Below the pieces are notes generated by a model that made no database searches, was not told the DNA's origin, and saw only the letters and a program-made list of their open reading frames with translations. Source: GCA-020345945 sp964596985 (GTDB taxonomy: Archaea > Thermoproteota > Bathyarchaeia > RBG-16-48-13 > GCA-020345945). From it: 64,000 nucleotides of DNA. Below are positions 24,471 through 31,815 of this stretch, in pieces. The position numbers and the translations under genes are program-made. How positions within the stretch are numbered: position 1 is the first letter of the stretch; every line of letters starts with the position of its first letter. The stretch lies in contig CAZQWG010000003.1 of NCBI GenBank assembly GCA_964596985.1, positions 186,001-250,000 of the forward strand, given 5' to 3'.

Positions 24471-24971
24471 GTGATCCGCCTCTTCAAGACAGAACCCTTC
24501 TTAAGAAAATTAAGAAAAAAGGGGGAGGCTGGTAAATTCTTACCAGTGCGGAAGGTATTCACTTGGCTAGGCTGGAATCCTTTGCCCTCTCAAATATTCC
24601 TCTATGATTCTTCTACGTCTGCGTGTTATGGGGGGTCTACCCCCTTGGCAGCAATTGGTTCTGCATTACCCACAGATGTACGAGAAACTCTTCGGCTCCC
24701 CGCTTTCAATGAACATGGGAATACTCTTACCCCTCTCATGCATGTTGTCCATCTTCCTAGGAAGAATTAGGGTTTACCCCGGTTTCCTCGCCTACTCTGT
24801 CGTTCTCCCCCTATGTGCTCTCGGTAGATTCATAGTTCTAAACGGTTCTTCGGCTACTGTCTATAAAAGGAACTATAAGGGCTGTTCTCTATTATCGAGT
24901 ACGGGACAGGAGAAACGTAAGCTGGGATATTCCTCGCAGCACGTACTTTCTGGACTCTAGGGGAAGTCAAG
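24471..24971 (+). other. 500-base stretch with two unassigned overlapping frames
   Basis: Frames of 99 residues (24471-24770, starting directly after the retropepsin stop with a basic VIRLFKTEPFLRKLRKKGEA) and 118 residues (24604-24960, with a hydrophobic middle MGILLPLSCMLSIFLGRIRV) overlap and neither resembles a known protein. The composition is less coding-like than in neighbouring genes. A short hairpin GGGGGTCTACCCCC lies near 24630-24645. It could hold a decayed gene; I do not call one. Confidence 0.35.
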
Positions 24972-26375
24972 GTGAAGGCACTGGTGTTGGCTGCCGGACG
25001 TGGGGCGAGGCTTGATCCACTGACACGCTATAAGCCGAAGGCGCTCCTCCGTATACTGGGGATGACCGTTATTGAGAGGACCCTGCTGACGCTGAAGACC
25101 GTGGGTGTCCGAGACTTCGTAGTGGTCATCGGTCATCTCGGAGAGGCGATCAAAGAGAAACTGGGTACCGGGGAGAGGTACGGTATCTCCATAGAGTACG
25201 TGACCAACCCTGAATGGAAACGGGGGAACGCGTTATCCGTCCAGGTGGCTGAGAAGCATGTCGGAGAAGAGTTCCTGCTCGTCATGGGGGACCATCTCTT
25301 CGAGGCAAGGATGGTGGAAGAACTCCTGCAACATCGGAGTGACCTGACCCTGTGCGTAGACTCTGACCCCCAGCACATAGACCTAGGAGAAGCCACAAGG
25401 GTGCTTATCAAGAGAGGACAAGTTGCCAGCATAGGCAAGGGGCTGGAACGATTCAACGCAGTGGATACAGGGCTCTTCCTCTGCAGAAAGAAGATCTTCC
25501 CATCGCTGAAAAGGTGCATACGGGAAGGCAGCGAGGAATGGGCAGAGTTTATCGGGCGGTTTACGGGAGAAAACCGGGTTGAGACGGTAGATCTCCCGGA
25601 ATCCAGTTGGACAGACATAGACACCGTCATCGATCTGCAGAGGGCAGAGAAGGTTCTACTCGACCCCCTGACTAAACCTACCGACGGGGTCGTCTCAAGA
25701 CACATCAATAGAAGGATTTCGAAGAAGATCTCCAGCCTGCTGTCAAGGACCGAGATTTCGCCGAACCAGATCTCCGTAACCTCCTTCCTTCTCGGCCTTT
25801 TCTCCGGGTTCCTGTTCTCCCAAGGAACTAACCTCTCATCGATTATCGCCGGGGTTCTGGCCCAAGCGGCGTCTGTTGTTGACGGATGCGACGGGGAAGT
25901 CGCACGTCTCAGATTCAAAGATAGCAGCTATGGTGCTTGGTTCGACGCCGTCTTGGACAGATACGCAGACGCCTTCATCATCCTCGGAATGACGTACGGT
26001 GCATGGGTTTCCACCGGCAATCCATGGATACTGCTCGTCGGGTCCGTAGCCCTCCTCGGATCGTACGGTATCAGCTACAGTGCTGACAGGTACGAAGGTG
26101 CCTTCGGAACGAAGTATCACGAAAAGGGATTCAAGATCCCTATGGGCCGAGACGTACGGCTGTTCATCATTATGCTAGGGGGACTACTGAACCAAGCTGC
26201 GTACGCCCTACTCGTGGTGGCAGTTTTCGCCAACATCGAAGTCGCCAGAAGACTCGTGACCGATGGCAGCAACTCAGACCTGCCTTCGTCGACGAGGAAA
26301 GGAGTCTACCTCCTTTCAGGCTTGTCTGAGGGAGGATGCTCTGCTGAGTTAGAAAAGAATTGTCTGGTACCTTAA
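24972..26375 (+). CDS. Bifunctional inositol-1-phosphate cytidylyltransferase / CDP-alcohol phosphatidyltransferase (IPCT/DIPPS-like)
   Basis: A 467-residue fusion. Residues 1-230 are a nucleotidyltransferase with MKALVLAAGRGARLDPLTRY, KPKALLRILG, a VMGDHLFE metal site and a closing SWTDIDTVIDLQRAE. Residues about 240-430 are a membrane-bound CDP-alcohol phosphotransferase with DGEVAR-x8-G-x3-D-x3-D (residues DGEVARLRFKDSSYGAWFDA and VLDRYAD). This order is that of the archaeal IPCT/DIPP synthase, which makes CDP-inositol and then di-myo-inositol-1,3-phosphate-1-phosphate, a heat and salt protectant. A phospholipid head-group role is the alternative. The C-terminal 40 residues are soluble and unrecognised. 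GTG start; ribosome site GGGGAAG. Confidence 0.82.
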   Translation: MKALVLAAGRGARLDPLTRYKPKALLRILGMTVIERTLLTLKTVGVRDFVVVIGHLGEAIKEKLGTGERYGISIEYVTNPEWKRGNALSVQVAEKHVGEEFLLVMGDHLFEARMVEELLQHRSDLTLCVDSDPQHIDLGEATRVLIKRGQVASIGKGLERFNAVDTGLFLCRKKIFPSLKRCIREGSEEWAEFIGRFTGENRVETVDLPESSWTDIDTVIDLQRAEKVLLDPLTKPTDGVVSRHINRRISKKISSLLSRTEISPNQISVTSFLLGLFSGFLFSQGTNLSSIIAGVLAQAASVVDGCDGEVARLRFKDSSYGAWFDAVLDRYADAFIILGMTYGAWVSTGNPWILLVGSVALLGSYGISYSADRYEGAFGTKYHEKGFKIPMGRDVRLFIIMLGGLLNQAAYALLVVAVFANIEVARRLVTDGSNSDLPSSTRKGVYLLSGLSEGGCSAELEKNCLVP

Positions 26376-26382
26376 GAGATAG

Positions 26383-26592
26383 GTGAATAGGCAGTTGAGG
26401 AAAGCGGTTCATTGGTCGCTGCTGGTCCTTCTTGTTCTTCAAGTAGTAACCGGGCTCAGGATCACTCAGTATAGGACGGTTGGTTCTCTGACATTTGGGG
26501 TCTTGACGAAGACTCTGTCCTTCAGGATTCACTCCTCCCTCATACTCCCTCTCGTGATCTTGTTGATGCTCCACGTATACCTGACCCCCTGA
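26383..26592 (+). CDS. Small two-helix cytochrome b-like membrane protein
   Basis: A 69-residue protein with two membrane helices: RKAVHWSLLVLLVLQVVTGL (residues 6-25) and SSLILPLVILLMLHVYLTP (residues 51-69). His 10 at the start of helix 1, His 50 in FRIHSS and His 64 near the end of helix 2 have the spacing of heme ligands in cytochrome b-561/DUF4405-type domains, but only half of the usual four-helix bundle is present, so it would have to dimerise. GTG start seven bases after the preceding stop; same operon as the IPCT/DIPPS gene is possible. Confidence 0.6.
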   Translation: MNRQLRKAVHWSLLVLLVLQVVTGLRITQYRTVGSLTFGVLTKTLSFRIHSSLILPLVILLMLHVYLTP

Positions 26593-26671
26593 TCTCTCTA
26601 TCATCCTGCGGAAGCAGACTCCTAGAGGTTCAGGGTTTTCGGGAAAAGATTGAATATCTCGGAGTATCCAG

Positions 26672-26746
26672 TTAAGTGTCTGTCCGGAGAGCCTCGATGT
26701 CGGTCAGCCGTCCTCCGTGCGGATTCTTCTTGTAGCGAATGTACAT
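26672..26746 (-). CDS. Possible 24-residue micro-ORF
   Basis: The minus strand reads MYIRYKKNPHGGRLTDIEAL followed by four residues and a stop. The frame stays open upstream. An AT-rich CTTAAAA lies about 22 bases before the ATG, close enough for a leaderless transcript. It would share a promoter region with the divergent phosphatase gene. The sequence is basic and protein-like, yet a frame this short has little statistical support. Confidence 0.3.
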   Translation of the reverse strand: MYIRYKKNPHGGRLTDIEALRTDT

Positions 26747-26833
26747 CTCATCGTGCAGGCTAGGGAAGGGTTTTAAGATCCGTTGATTATGTGCAGTTTA
26801 CTTCAGTGTGTTGCTAGGTGCGGGTTGACTCTG

Positions 26834-27514
26834 TTGTGGAAGGCTATCGCATGCGACTTCGATGGGACGATGACCGATAGATCGGTGGGGTTAAACATTG
26901 AAGTCTTGACGATGATGAGGCGAGCCGAGAGGAAGAATGTTCCTATCATCATCTCGAGTGGGCGTTCTCTCAGTGAACTGATGCTGATATGGCGGCTGGT
27001 TGGGGTGAGTGGCCCGTTGATCTCCGAGAATGGGGGCATAGTCTGGAACCCGAAGACCGACGAAAGGCTGACCCTGGCTGACCAAGAGAAGGCTTTACGG
27101 GCGTTTAGGATCATCACACGCCATCTGGGGGAGATCGAACGGTTTAGACCAGACATGAGGGAGACCGACGTGGCCTTCCGTGGTCTATGGGCAAAAGAAC
27201 TGGAGCCGTTGATTGCAAGAGAGAAACTCGAGGTCCACCTCTTAGAGACAGGAGCCATTACCCATATAATAGATCTCAACGCGGACAAGGGGAAGGCCCT
27301 AAGGTTTGCGGCAGAGATGCTCGACCTTAAAACCAGTGAGATAGCGGCGATCGGTGACTCCCACAACGATGTAGCCCTATTCCTGGCTGCAGGTGCAGGC
27401 TACGCCGTAGGCGACGCGGATCCGAGGCTCAAATCGGTCGCCACCAAGACTATGAGCAAACCCTCGGGGGCGGGGTGCGCCGAAGCCATCCGGCAGATTC
27501 TCGGCGAAACATGA
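26834..27514 (+). CDS. HAD phosphatase, archaeal phosphoglycolate/sucrose-phosphate-phosphatase-like
   Basis: A 226-residue Cof-type HAD enzyme. Motif I is IACDFDGTMTD (nucleophile and acid Asp), motif II IIISSGRS, motif III around LNADKGKALRF, and motif IV IAAIGDSHNDVALFLAAG. The cap (residues about 80-160) is of the C2B type, as in archaeal phosphoglycolate phosphatase TA0175. The enzyme would remove phosphate from 2-phosphoglycolate or a sugar phosphate. TTG at 26834 gives the usual distance of a few residues before the DFDGT motif; a longer frame from 26783 has an improbable N-terminus. Confidence 0.85.
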   Translation: MWKAIACDFDGTMTDRSVGLNIEVLTMMRRAERKNVPIIISSGRSLSELMLIWRLVGVSGPLISENGGIVWNPKTDERLTLADQEKALRAFRIITRHLGEIERFRPDMRETDVAFRGLWAKELEPLIAREKLEVHLLETGAITHIIDLNADKGKALRFAAEMLDLKTSEIAAIGDSHNDVALFLAAGAGYAVGDADPRLKSVATKTMSKPSGAGCAEAIRQILGET

Positions 27515-27910
27515 ATATCGTCGCGAGCTTAACACGGGGAGTGGGGGCAGTGTGTCCTGTTGCTAGACGGGGTATGAGGGTTGGATCCGGATCTTTTCGT
27601 GTACTCGACTGCTTCCTCCTGCTCGTCCTAATGCCTGATCTTCGTGATTCTATATGGGATTGCTGCGCGGGCCGGTCTGAGGTGAGTATCCCGATTCGCC
27701 GGCATCGTATTTATGCTGATAGCGATCTATACGCTAACCACTTACACCCTTGAACAGCCGTTCTTGTACGATATCGAGTGCCTATATGCTCAGGCGATTC
27801 ATGTCTCAGAGCTTCTGACCGGAATCTTCACAGTCTTCTCCTTTCAAGACCTGCAGGCAATCCGAATCAAACCTCTTCCATGAATCTCGCCAGGTTTATC
27901 TGGTTTCAAC
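27515..27910. other. Intergenic stretch, nothing recognised
   Basis: Almost 400 bases between convergent genes (the phosphatase and a minus-strand small ORF). I read both strands and saw no coding frame with family features and no strong repeat. Confidence 0.4.
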
Positions 27911-28060
27911 CTATTCTTCCAGAAACTCTTCGACCAGCTTGAGCTTCTCTGCTTGCGTGACCGTGGTTAATCCCTTCTCAGGTATCAGTCTCGTAATACG
28001 GCATCCGCACCCTTCGAGGAAGGATAGGAAGCTGTAGATGACCTGTTTCTCGTCCGGCAT
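27911..28060 (-). CDS. Small CxC protein (49 residues)
   Basis: The minus strand gives MPDEKQVIYSFLSFLEGCGC and RITRLIPEKGLTTVTQAEKL plus a charged tail LVEEFLEE. It is a soluble, mostly helical protein with a Gly-Cys-Gly-Cys turn. The ATG is preceded by an AGGGTAATAGA stretch and by a TATA-like ACATATATAC about 60 bases upstream. No family is recognised. The balance of charged and hydrophobic residues in helices makes a random frame unlikely. Confidence 0.5.
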   Translation of the reverse strand: MPDEKQVIYSFLSFLEGCGCRITRLIPEKGLTTVTQAEKLKLVEEFLEE

Positions 28061-28369
28061 CTTCTATTACCCTGATCTCGGTTTCAGTTTTAGAGGGATA
28101 GGTAAATAGTATATATGTGCTACATTAATACCTGTGCTCCCTGTCTGCTTTCTACTTCTCGCTGCTCGCCTTTCGGTATCGAGAAGTGAGCATCTCCAAG
28201 CACCCAAGAATCTGTCAATACCGACTATTACCTAGCAGTCACCATGTCACTCGTCTTTCCGTCGATCAGGGGAGGATGCTAGTTTCCCAACGAATTGTGG
28301 GAAACCGTTTCATACGGCCCTTGCTCCTTGGAATCGGGGAGACTCCTGTGGAGAGACTTTTGATCCTAG
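28061..28369. other. Intergenic stretch with promoter only
   Basis: About 310 bases upstream of the 49-residue ORF and downstream of the PAS gene. Holds the TATA-like element GTATATATGTGC near 28108-28119 and no recognisable gene. Confidence 0.4.
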
Positions 28370-29026
28370 TCAAGACTCCTCTGTCTTTATTCTGGAGGGC
28401 GGCAACTCGGTGATAACTTCAACAGAAAGGGCGCCTTCTCTTCCGGCAGTATGAAGCGTCGGAATCAAGGTTCCGTCTTTACGCCGCATCGTCCGCCTAT
28501 GTATTGACCGCTTTTTTTGCTTGGTATTCCTTTTCTCTTTCTCATAATCCGCGATTTCTCTCTCATCTATGAGACTCGTGTAATACTTGCCGATGAGCTC
28601 CTCCAAAGGGTAGCCGAGTATCTCACTCATCTTATTGTTCGCGTAGACTATTCTACAGTCGGTCTGGTCGGTTTGGAGTATGCCTGCTTGGATCTGGGTA
28701 AGCTCTACGAGAATCCTCAGTCTCTCATACTCGACATCTCTCTCATTCATCATCTTCTTGATCTCTTCATGGTCTCTTTTGAATAGCCTAGTGTCCTCGT
28801 CGAGCATTCGTAGCCTCTCTCGTATCTCTATAATTGTATTCTCGCTACTCGCTAACGTGTTACTCAATTCCACGTTGCGATATTCTTTGAGTAGGTGTCT
28901 GACCACTGCGGCATTGGAAGGTTTGAAACCGAGTTCGCCTTCCAATTCTTTCTTCAGCTTGACGAACCTCTCGGCGAGTTCGCCTTTCAGATCCACGCGT
29001 GGGAGCCGTATGACTTCCTGTCCCAT
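28370..29026 (-). CDS. PAS-domain protein with helical N-terminal region
   Basis: A 218-residue protein. Residues 1-50 (LKGELAERFVKLKKELEGEL, then KPSNAAVVRHLLKEY) look like a degenerate RHH or helical DNA-binding part. Residues 55-105 form a coiled coil (IIEIRERLRMLDEDTRLFKR). Residues about 108-205 are a PAS domain: TQIQAGILQTDQTDCRIVYA, NNKMSEILGYPLEELIGKYY, and RRTMRRKDGTLIPTLHTAGR. PAS domains sense ligands or redox state. No kinase domain follows, so it probably acts as a one-component regulator. ATG start. Confidence 0.8.
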   Translation of the reverse strand: MGQEVIRLPRVDLKGELAERFVKLKKELEGELGFKPSNAAVVRHLLKEYRNVELSNTLASSENTIIEIRERLRMLDEDTRLFKRDHEEIKKMMNERDVEYERLRILVELTQIQAGILQTDQTDCRIVYANNKMSEILGYPLEELIGKYYTSLIDEREIADYEKEKRNTKQKKRSIHRRTMRRKDGTLIPTLHTAGREGALSVEVITELPPSRIKTEES

Positions 29027-29544
29027 CTCTCATCCCCTAGCTGTCTTCATATGTGGTCCACCACACTTTTCTTACGAAAACCTTATCTTGTTTTCCATCG
29101 CTGGGAGTCCTCGTGGGGGGATTGAAAGGCTGCATATCGTCCATGGATAGCGTCTCCCTTTTGGATGATTTCAGTTCTTCACTACATTAAGGAGCCTTTA
29201 ATCCCCCCATCTCATATCCTTTAATTGAGCCAAGAAATCTTGAGCGCACTTTTAAGAGCCTGAATTCAATTGTATTCGCCATGACAGCCAGTGCGTCAAC
29301 CCAAGAGTTCAGAGTACATGTGGGGGAGGACGCATAACCTGGCTTGCTGTGAATATTCTCATTCCTTTCTTTGGGATGATTCTTCTGTCTCATGTTTACT
29401 GGTGTTGTTGGCGTGTCGCTCTGGGGATTCGGTTACGGTGGGTATTATTGGTCCTTCTTTTGCGTGACGGCGAAAAAGCGGGCAAATAGAAGTAAACCAT
29501 CTCTCTTCCAACGGTATGTGAGGATTATCTTCTAAGGTGTAGTG
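29027..29544. other. Intergenic stretch, no clear gene
   Basis: More than 500 bases between the PAS gene start and the rhodanese gene end, both on the minus strand. It contains the PAS promoter and an AT-rich GCACTTTTAAGAGCC near 29243-29257 that could be a plus-strand TATA region, followed 30 bases later by an 18-codon frame that I do not call. Nothing else is recognised. Confidence 0.35.
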
Positions 29545-29880
29545 TCACTTCTCCAGTTCGAGACCGGCTTCAATCCATCCTTTCTTACCGGCCTTGAAAT
29601 CAATCGTCTTATCATAACCCATCCGCTGGAGCTTCCTAACGGCCTTCGTGCTTGCGTGGCAACTATAGCTTGCACAGTAAACCACAATCGTGTCTGTCTT
29701 GGCTAGGCGCTCTCCTGCAAGGTCTTCTATCCTATCCAGTGGGATGTTGATGGCTCCAGGTATATGGCCGCCTTCGTAACTCTCTTCTGATAATACTTCC
29801 ACCAGTTCAAAATCGTCGTCATTGGTAATCATCTCAAGAAGCCTCTCCAGTGTGATGAACTCTATTCTCGTCGTTACCAT
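29545..29880 (-). CDS. Rhodanese-domain sulfurtransferase
   Basis: A 111-residue single rhodanese domain. Hallmarks: FELVEVLSEESYEGGHIPGA near residues 20-39, NIPLDRIEDLAGERL, and the active-site loop VVYCASYSCHASTKAVRKLQ near 66-85 with the persulfide-forming Cys. The end DFKAGKKGWIEAGLELEK is typical. It moves sulfane sulfur to an acceptor. The ATG is strongly supported by a near-perfect AAAGGAGGTGATA just upstream. A 27-residue ORF with a similar ribosome site precedes it by about 50 bases and may be co-transcribed. Confidence 0.9.
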   Translation of the reverse strand: MVTTRIEFITLERLLEMITNDDDFELVEVLSEESYEGGHIPGAINIPLDRIEDLAGERLAKTDTIVVYCASYSCHASTKAVRKLQRMGYDKTIDFKAGKKGWIEAGLELEK

Positions 29881-29928
29881 TATCACCTCCTTTATGGCTT
29901 GATTGAGTCGCATTCCTCCTCCGAGAGA

Positions 29929-30012
29929 TTAGAGGTCTCGGTTGAGGAAGTCCAAGGATTCTGTCGTTACATCGGTCTTCATGAGATATTCCAGGTACTC
30001 TCTAAGTCCCAT
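29929..30012 (-). CDS. Micro-ORF with strong ribosome-binding site (27 residues)
   Basis: The minus strand reads MGLREYLEYLMKTDVTTESL followed by DFLNRDL and a stop. The ATG is preceded by TGGAGGTGAAAAG, a near-perfect Shine-Dalgarno sequence, which is the main reason to call it. It forms one amphipathic helix. It lies upstream of the rhodanese gene in the same direction, so it could be a leader peptide or a small regulatory protein. Confidence 0.5.
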   Translation of the reverse strand: MGLREYLEYLMKTDVTTESLDFLNRDL

Positions 30013-30152
30013 CTTTTCACCTCCAAAAAATTATAGGGGACGAGTCCGATCCCTTGTGGACTGCAACCTTGCCTGGGATTCGAACTGAGCGTCGCTTGAA
30101 GATCCAAAAAAGGCGGTTAGATCAAGTGTTACGTCTCACATAGTGTCATGTC

Positions 30153-30340
30153 TTACCTGAAGAATTCTAGGCATTTCTCGCATAGTACGCCGAAACTCTG
30201 CTTCGTGGCGCCTATGCCTAAGCTGTGGTAGATCACGTGAGACAGCTCCTCAATATACTTGCTGATCTTGAAATCTTTTCACCTCTGTTCAATGCTCTGT
30301 GGACTGTGCTGGCGGGTACGCCTGCACGTTGCGCTAAGAA
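30153..30340 (-). pseudogene. Decayed helix-turn-helix gene
   Basis: On the minus strand one frame reads FLAQRAGVPASTVHRALNRG and EKIS, the core of an XRE/LacI-type helix-turn-helix, and then runs out of frame. The next frame over continues KYIEELSHVIYHSLGIGATK, QSFGVLCEKCLEFFR and stops at 30153. Removing the extra 8 bases in AAGATTTCAAGATCAGC joins the halves as GEKISKYIEEL. A TAA lies directly before the first part, so the start is lost too. The remnant has a C-x-x-C near its end. I read this as a broken small regulator. Confidence 0.5.
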
Positions 30341-30430
30341 TTAGCAATATATTATTAGGTCCGAATCTATATAAACATACCTAACTTATTATATATATTA
30401 GCTTTAGATATATAAACCGTCGTCGAACAC
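30341..30430. promoter_or_regulatory. AT-rich promoter block
   Basis: A strongly AT-rich block with several TATA-like elements on both strands (TCTATATAAACATA, TTATTATATATATTAG, GATATATAAACC). It separates the minus-strand small-ORF unit from the plus-strand BtrH-like gene and could drive transcription both ways. The right-hand element is still about 190 bases from the BtrH-like start. Confidence 0.45.
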
Positions 30431-30607
30431 CGGGAATTCGACACCCCTCCCTCTAGGGGCAGTGTGGAGAGACGGTGAGTCAAGATCCATGCCGGAACCA
30501 GTCGAACAGAGTCCGATTCCGCGTCGGGCGCCTTCCTATTCTTATTGGAGGATGTGGATGAATAAGGTGGGTTTCCTGGTACATGTTCTCCTTTATGGTG
30601 ACGGGGA

Positions 30608-31759
30608 ATGACGAAACATCACGTTATTGAGGGTTTCAACCTGTTCGGTGGACTCCATTGCGAAACCAGCGCTGTAAGGAAGGTGTACCAGTACAATGGG
30701 CTCCCAGTATCCGAGGAGATGCTCTTCGGGCTGGCTGGTGGCATAGGCTTCATGTACTGGTATGTGAAACAGATGCCCGCACCGATCATTGGCGGAAGGG
30801 GCGGGGGAGGATACTTCATAGAGAATATCGCCAAACGAACAGGGGCATCGATCCGCCAGCTGAGGACAGGCAGTTCGAAGCGGGGTCATACCCGCCTGAT
30901 GGAAAAGCTGGAATCGGGACAGCCAACGGTGATCTACGCCGACATGGCCTATCTCCCCTATATGGGTGTCCCTGAGGAAGCCCACTTCGGTCAGCACGCC
31001 GTCGTGGTGTACGGGGTAGACGAGGACGCCGACGTGGTACGTATCTCGGATAGGGGTGAACGCGGGGTCACTGTCACGGTAGCGGATCTGAAACAGGCGC
31101 GGGGGTCAAAACACCCGCCATTCGCCCCCCAACACGCGCTCTTCGAGATCCAGCTCCCAACGCGGTTGGAGATAACCCCTAAAGTCGTTCGGCATGCCCT
31201 CCAGGGCTGTGTGGACGGGATGTTGAACCCGCCGATAGGCAACTTCGGGTTGGAGGGGATCAAGAAGTGGGCTAGGCTTGTCCCCAAGTGGCCGGAGATA
31301 TTTCAGGGGATGGATCTCTGGGCCGCCCTAATGAACGGTTTCATCTTTATAGAGACGGGTGGAACAGGTGGCAGCTCTTTCCGGCCGATGTTCTCGCGTT
31401 TCCTCGTAGAGGCCAAGGCCATCCTCGGGGAGCCACGGTTGGATTCGACTATAGAGCTGTATCAGGAGTCTGGAGGGGTGTGGAGTAGGATCGCTGAGTT
31501 GTTGTTGCCCGATAGTTATCCTGCCTTACGAAGGGCGCGTGAGATCCTCTGGGAGAAAGACCGGGTTTTCTTGGCGCAGGAACCTGGCGCTCTCGAAAGA
31601 CTGCTTGAACTGAACCGGGAGCTCGATGGTATGATTGACGACGTACTGGCTGAAGTTGGGCAAGCCCCTCATTTCCTGCCGGCCGTTCAACAGGAGATTC
31701 TCCGGCTGTATGAGATCGAGAAGGAAGCGGTTCAATCACTCGAAAAGTCATCCGGATAA
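30608..31759 (+). CDS. BtrH N-terminal / DUF4872 family protein (papain-like acyltransferase fold)
   Basis: A 383-residue protein. The N-terminal half resembles BtrH, which transfers an acyl group in butirosin synthesis: LHCETSAVRKVYQYNGLPVS with the candidate nucleophile Cys near residue 18, FGLAGGIGFMYWYV, IIGGRGGGGYFIENIA, and the His motif FGQHAVVVYGVDEDAD near 130 with Asp following. The C-terminal DUF4872 part (about residues 180-340) is helical. Such proteins are papain/C39-like peptidases or acyltransferases of unknown substrate. No biosynthetic cluster surrounds it. ATG start; solitary gene. Confidence 0.85.
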   Translation: MTKHHVIEGFNLFGGLHCETSAVRKVYQYNGLPVSEEMLFGLAGGIGFMYWYVKQMPAPIIGGRGGGGYFIENIAKRTGASIRQLRTGSSKRGHTRLMEKLESGQPTVIYADMAYLPYMGVPEEAHFGQHAVVVYGVDEDADVVRISDRGERGVTVTVADLKQARGSKHPPFAPQHALFEIQLPTRLEITPKVVRHALQGCVDGMLNPPIGNFGLEGIKKWARLVPKWPEIFQGMDLWAALMNGFIFIETGGTGGSSFRPMFSRFLVEAKAILGEPRLDSTIELYQESGGVWSRIAELLLPDSYPALRRAREILWEKDRVFLAQEPGALERLLELNRELDGMIDDVLAEVGQAPHFLPAVQQEILRLYEIEKEAVQSLEKSSG

Positions 31760-31815
31760 AAGGGAGCACGTTTCTTAGGGTAGTATGGTGATTTCCCTGA
31801 GGGATCTGGCTTGGG

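Noticed and set aside
29187..29393. Minus-strand 68-residue frame between PAS and rhodanese genes
   Set aside because: No family features; rich in residues from AT-rich promoter-like sequence.
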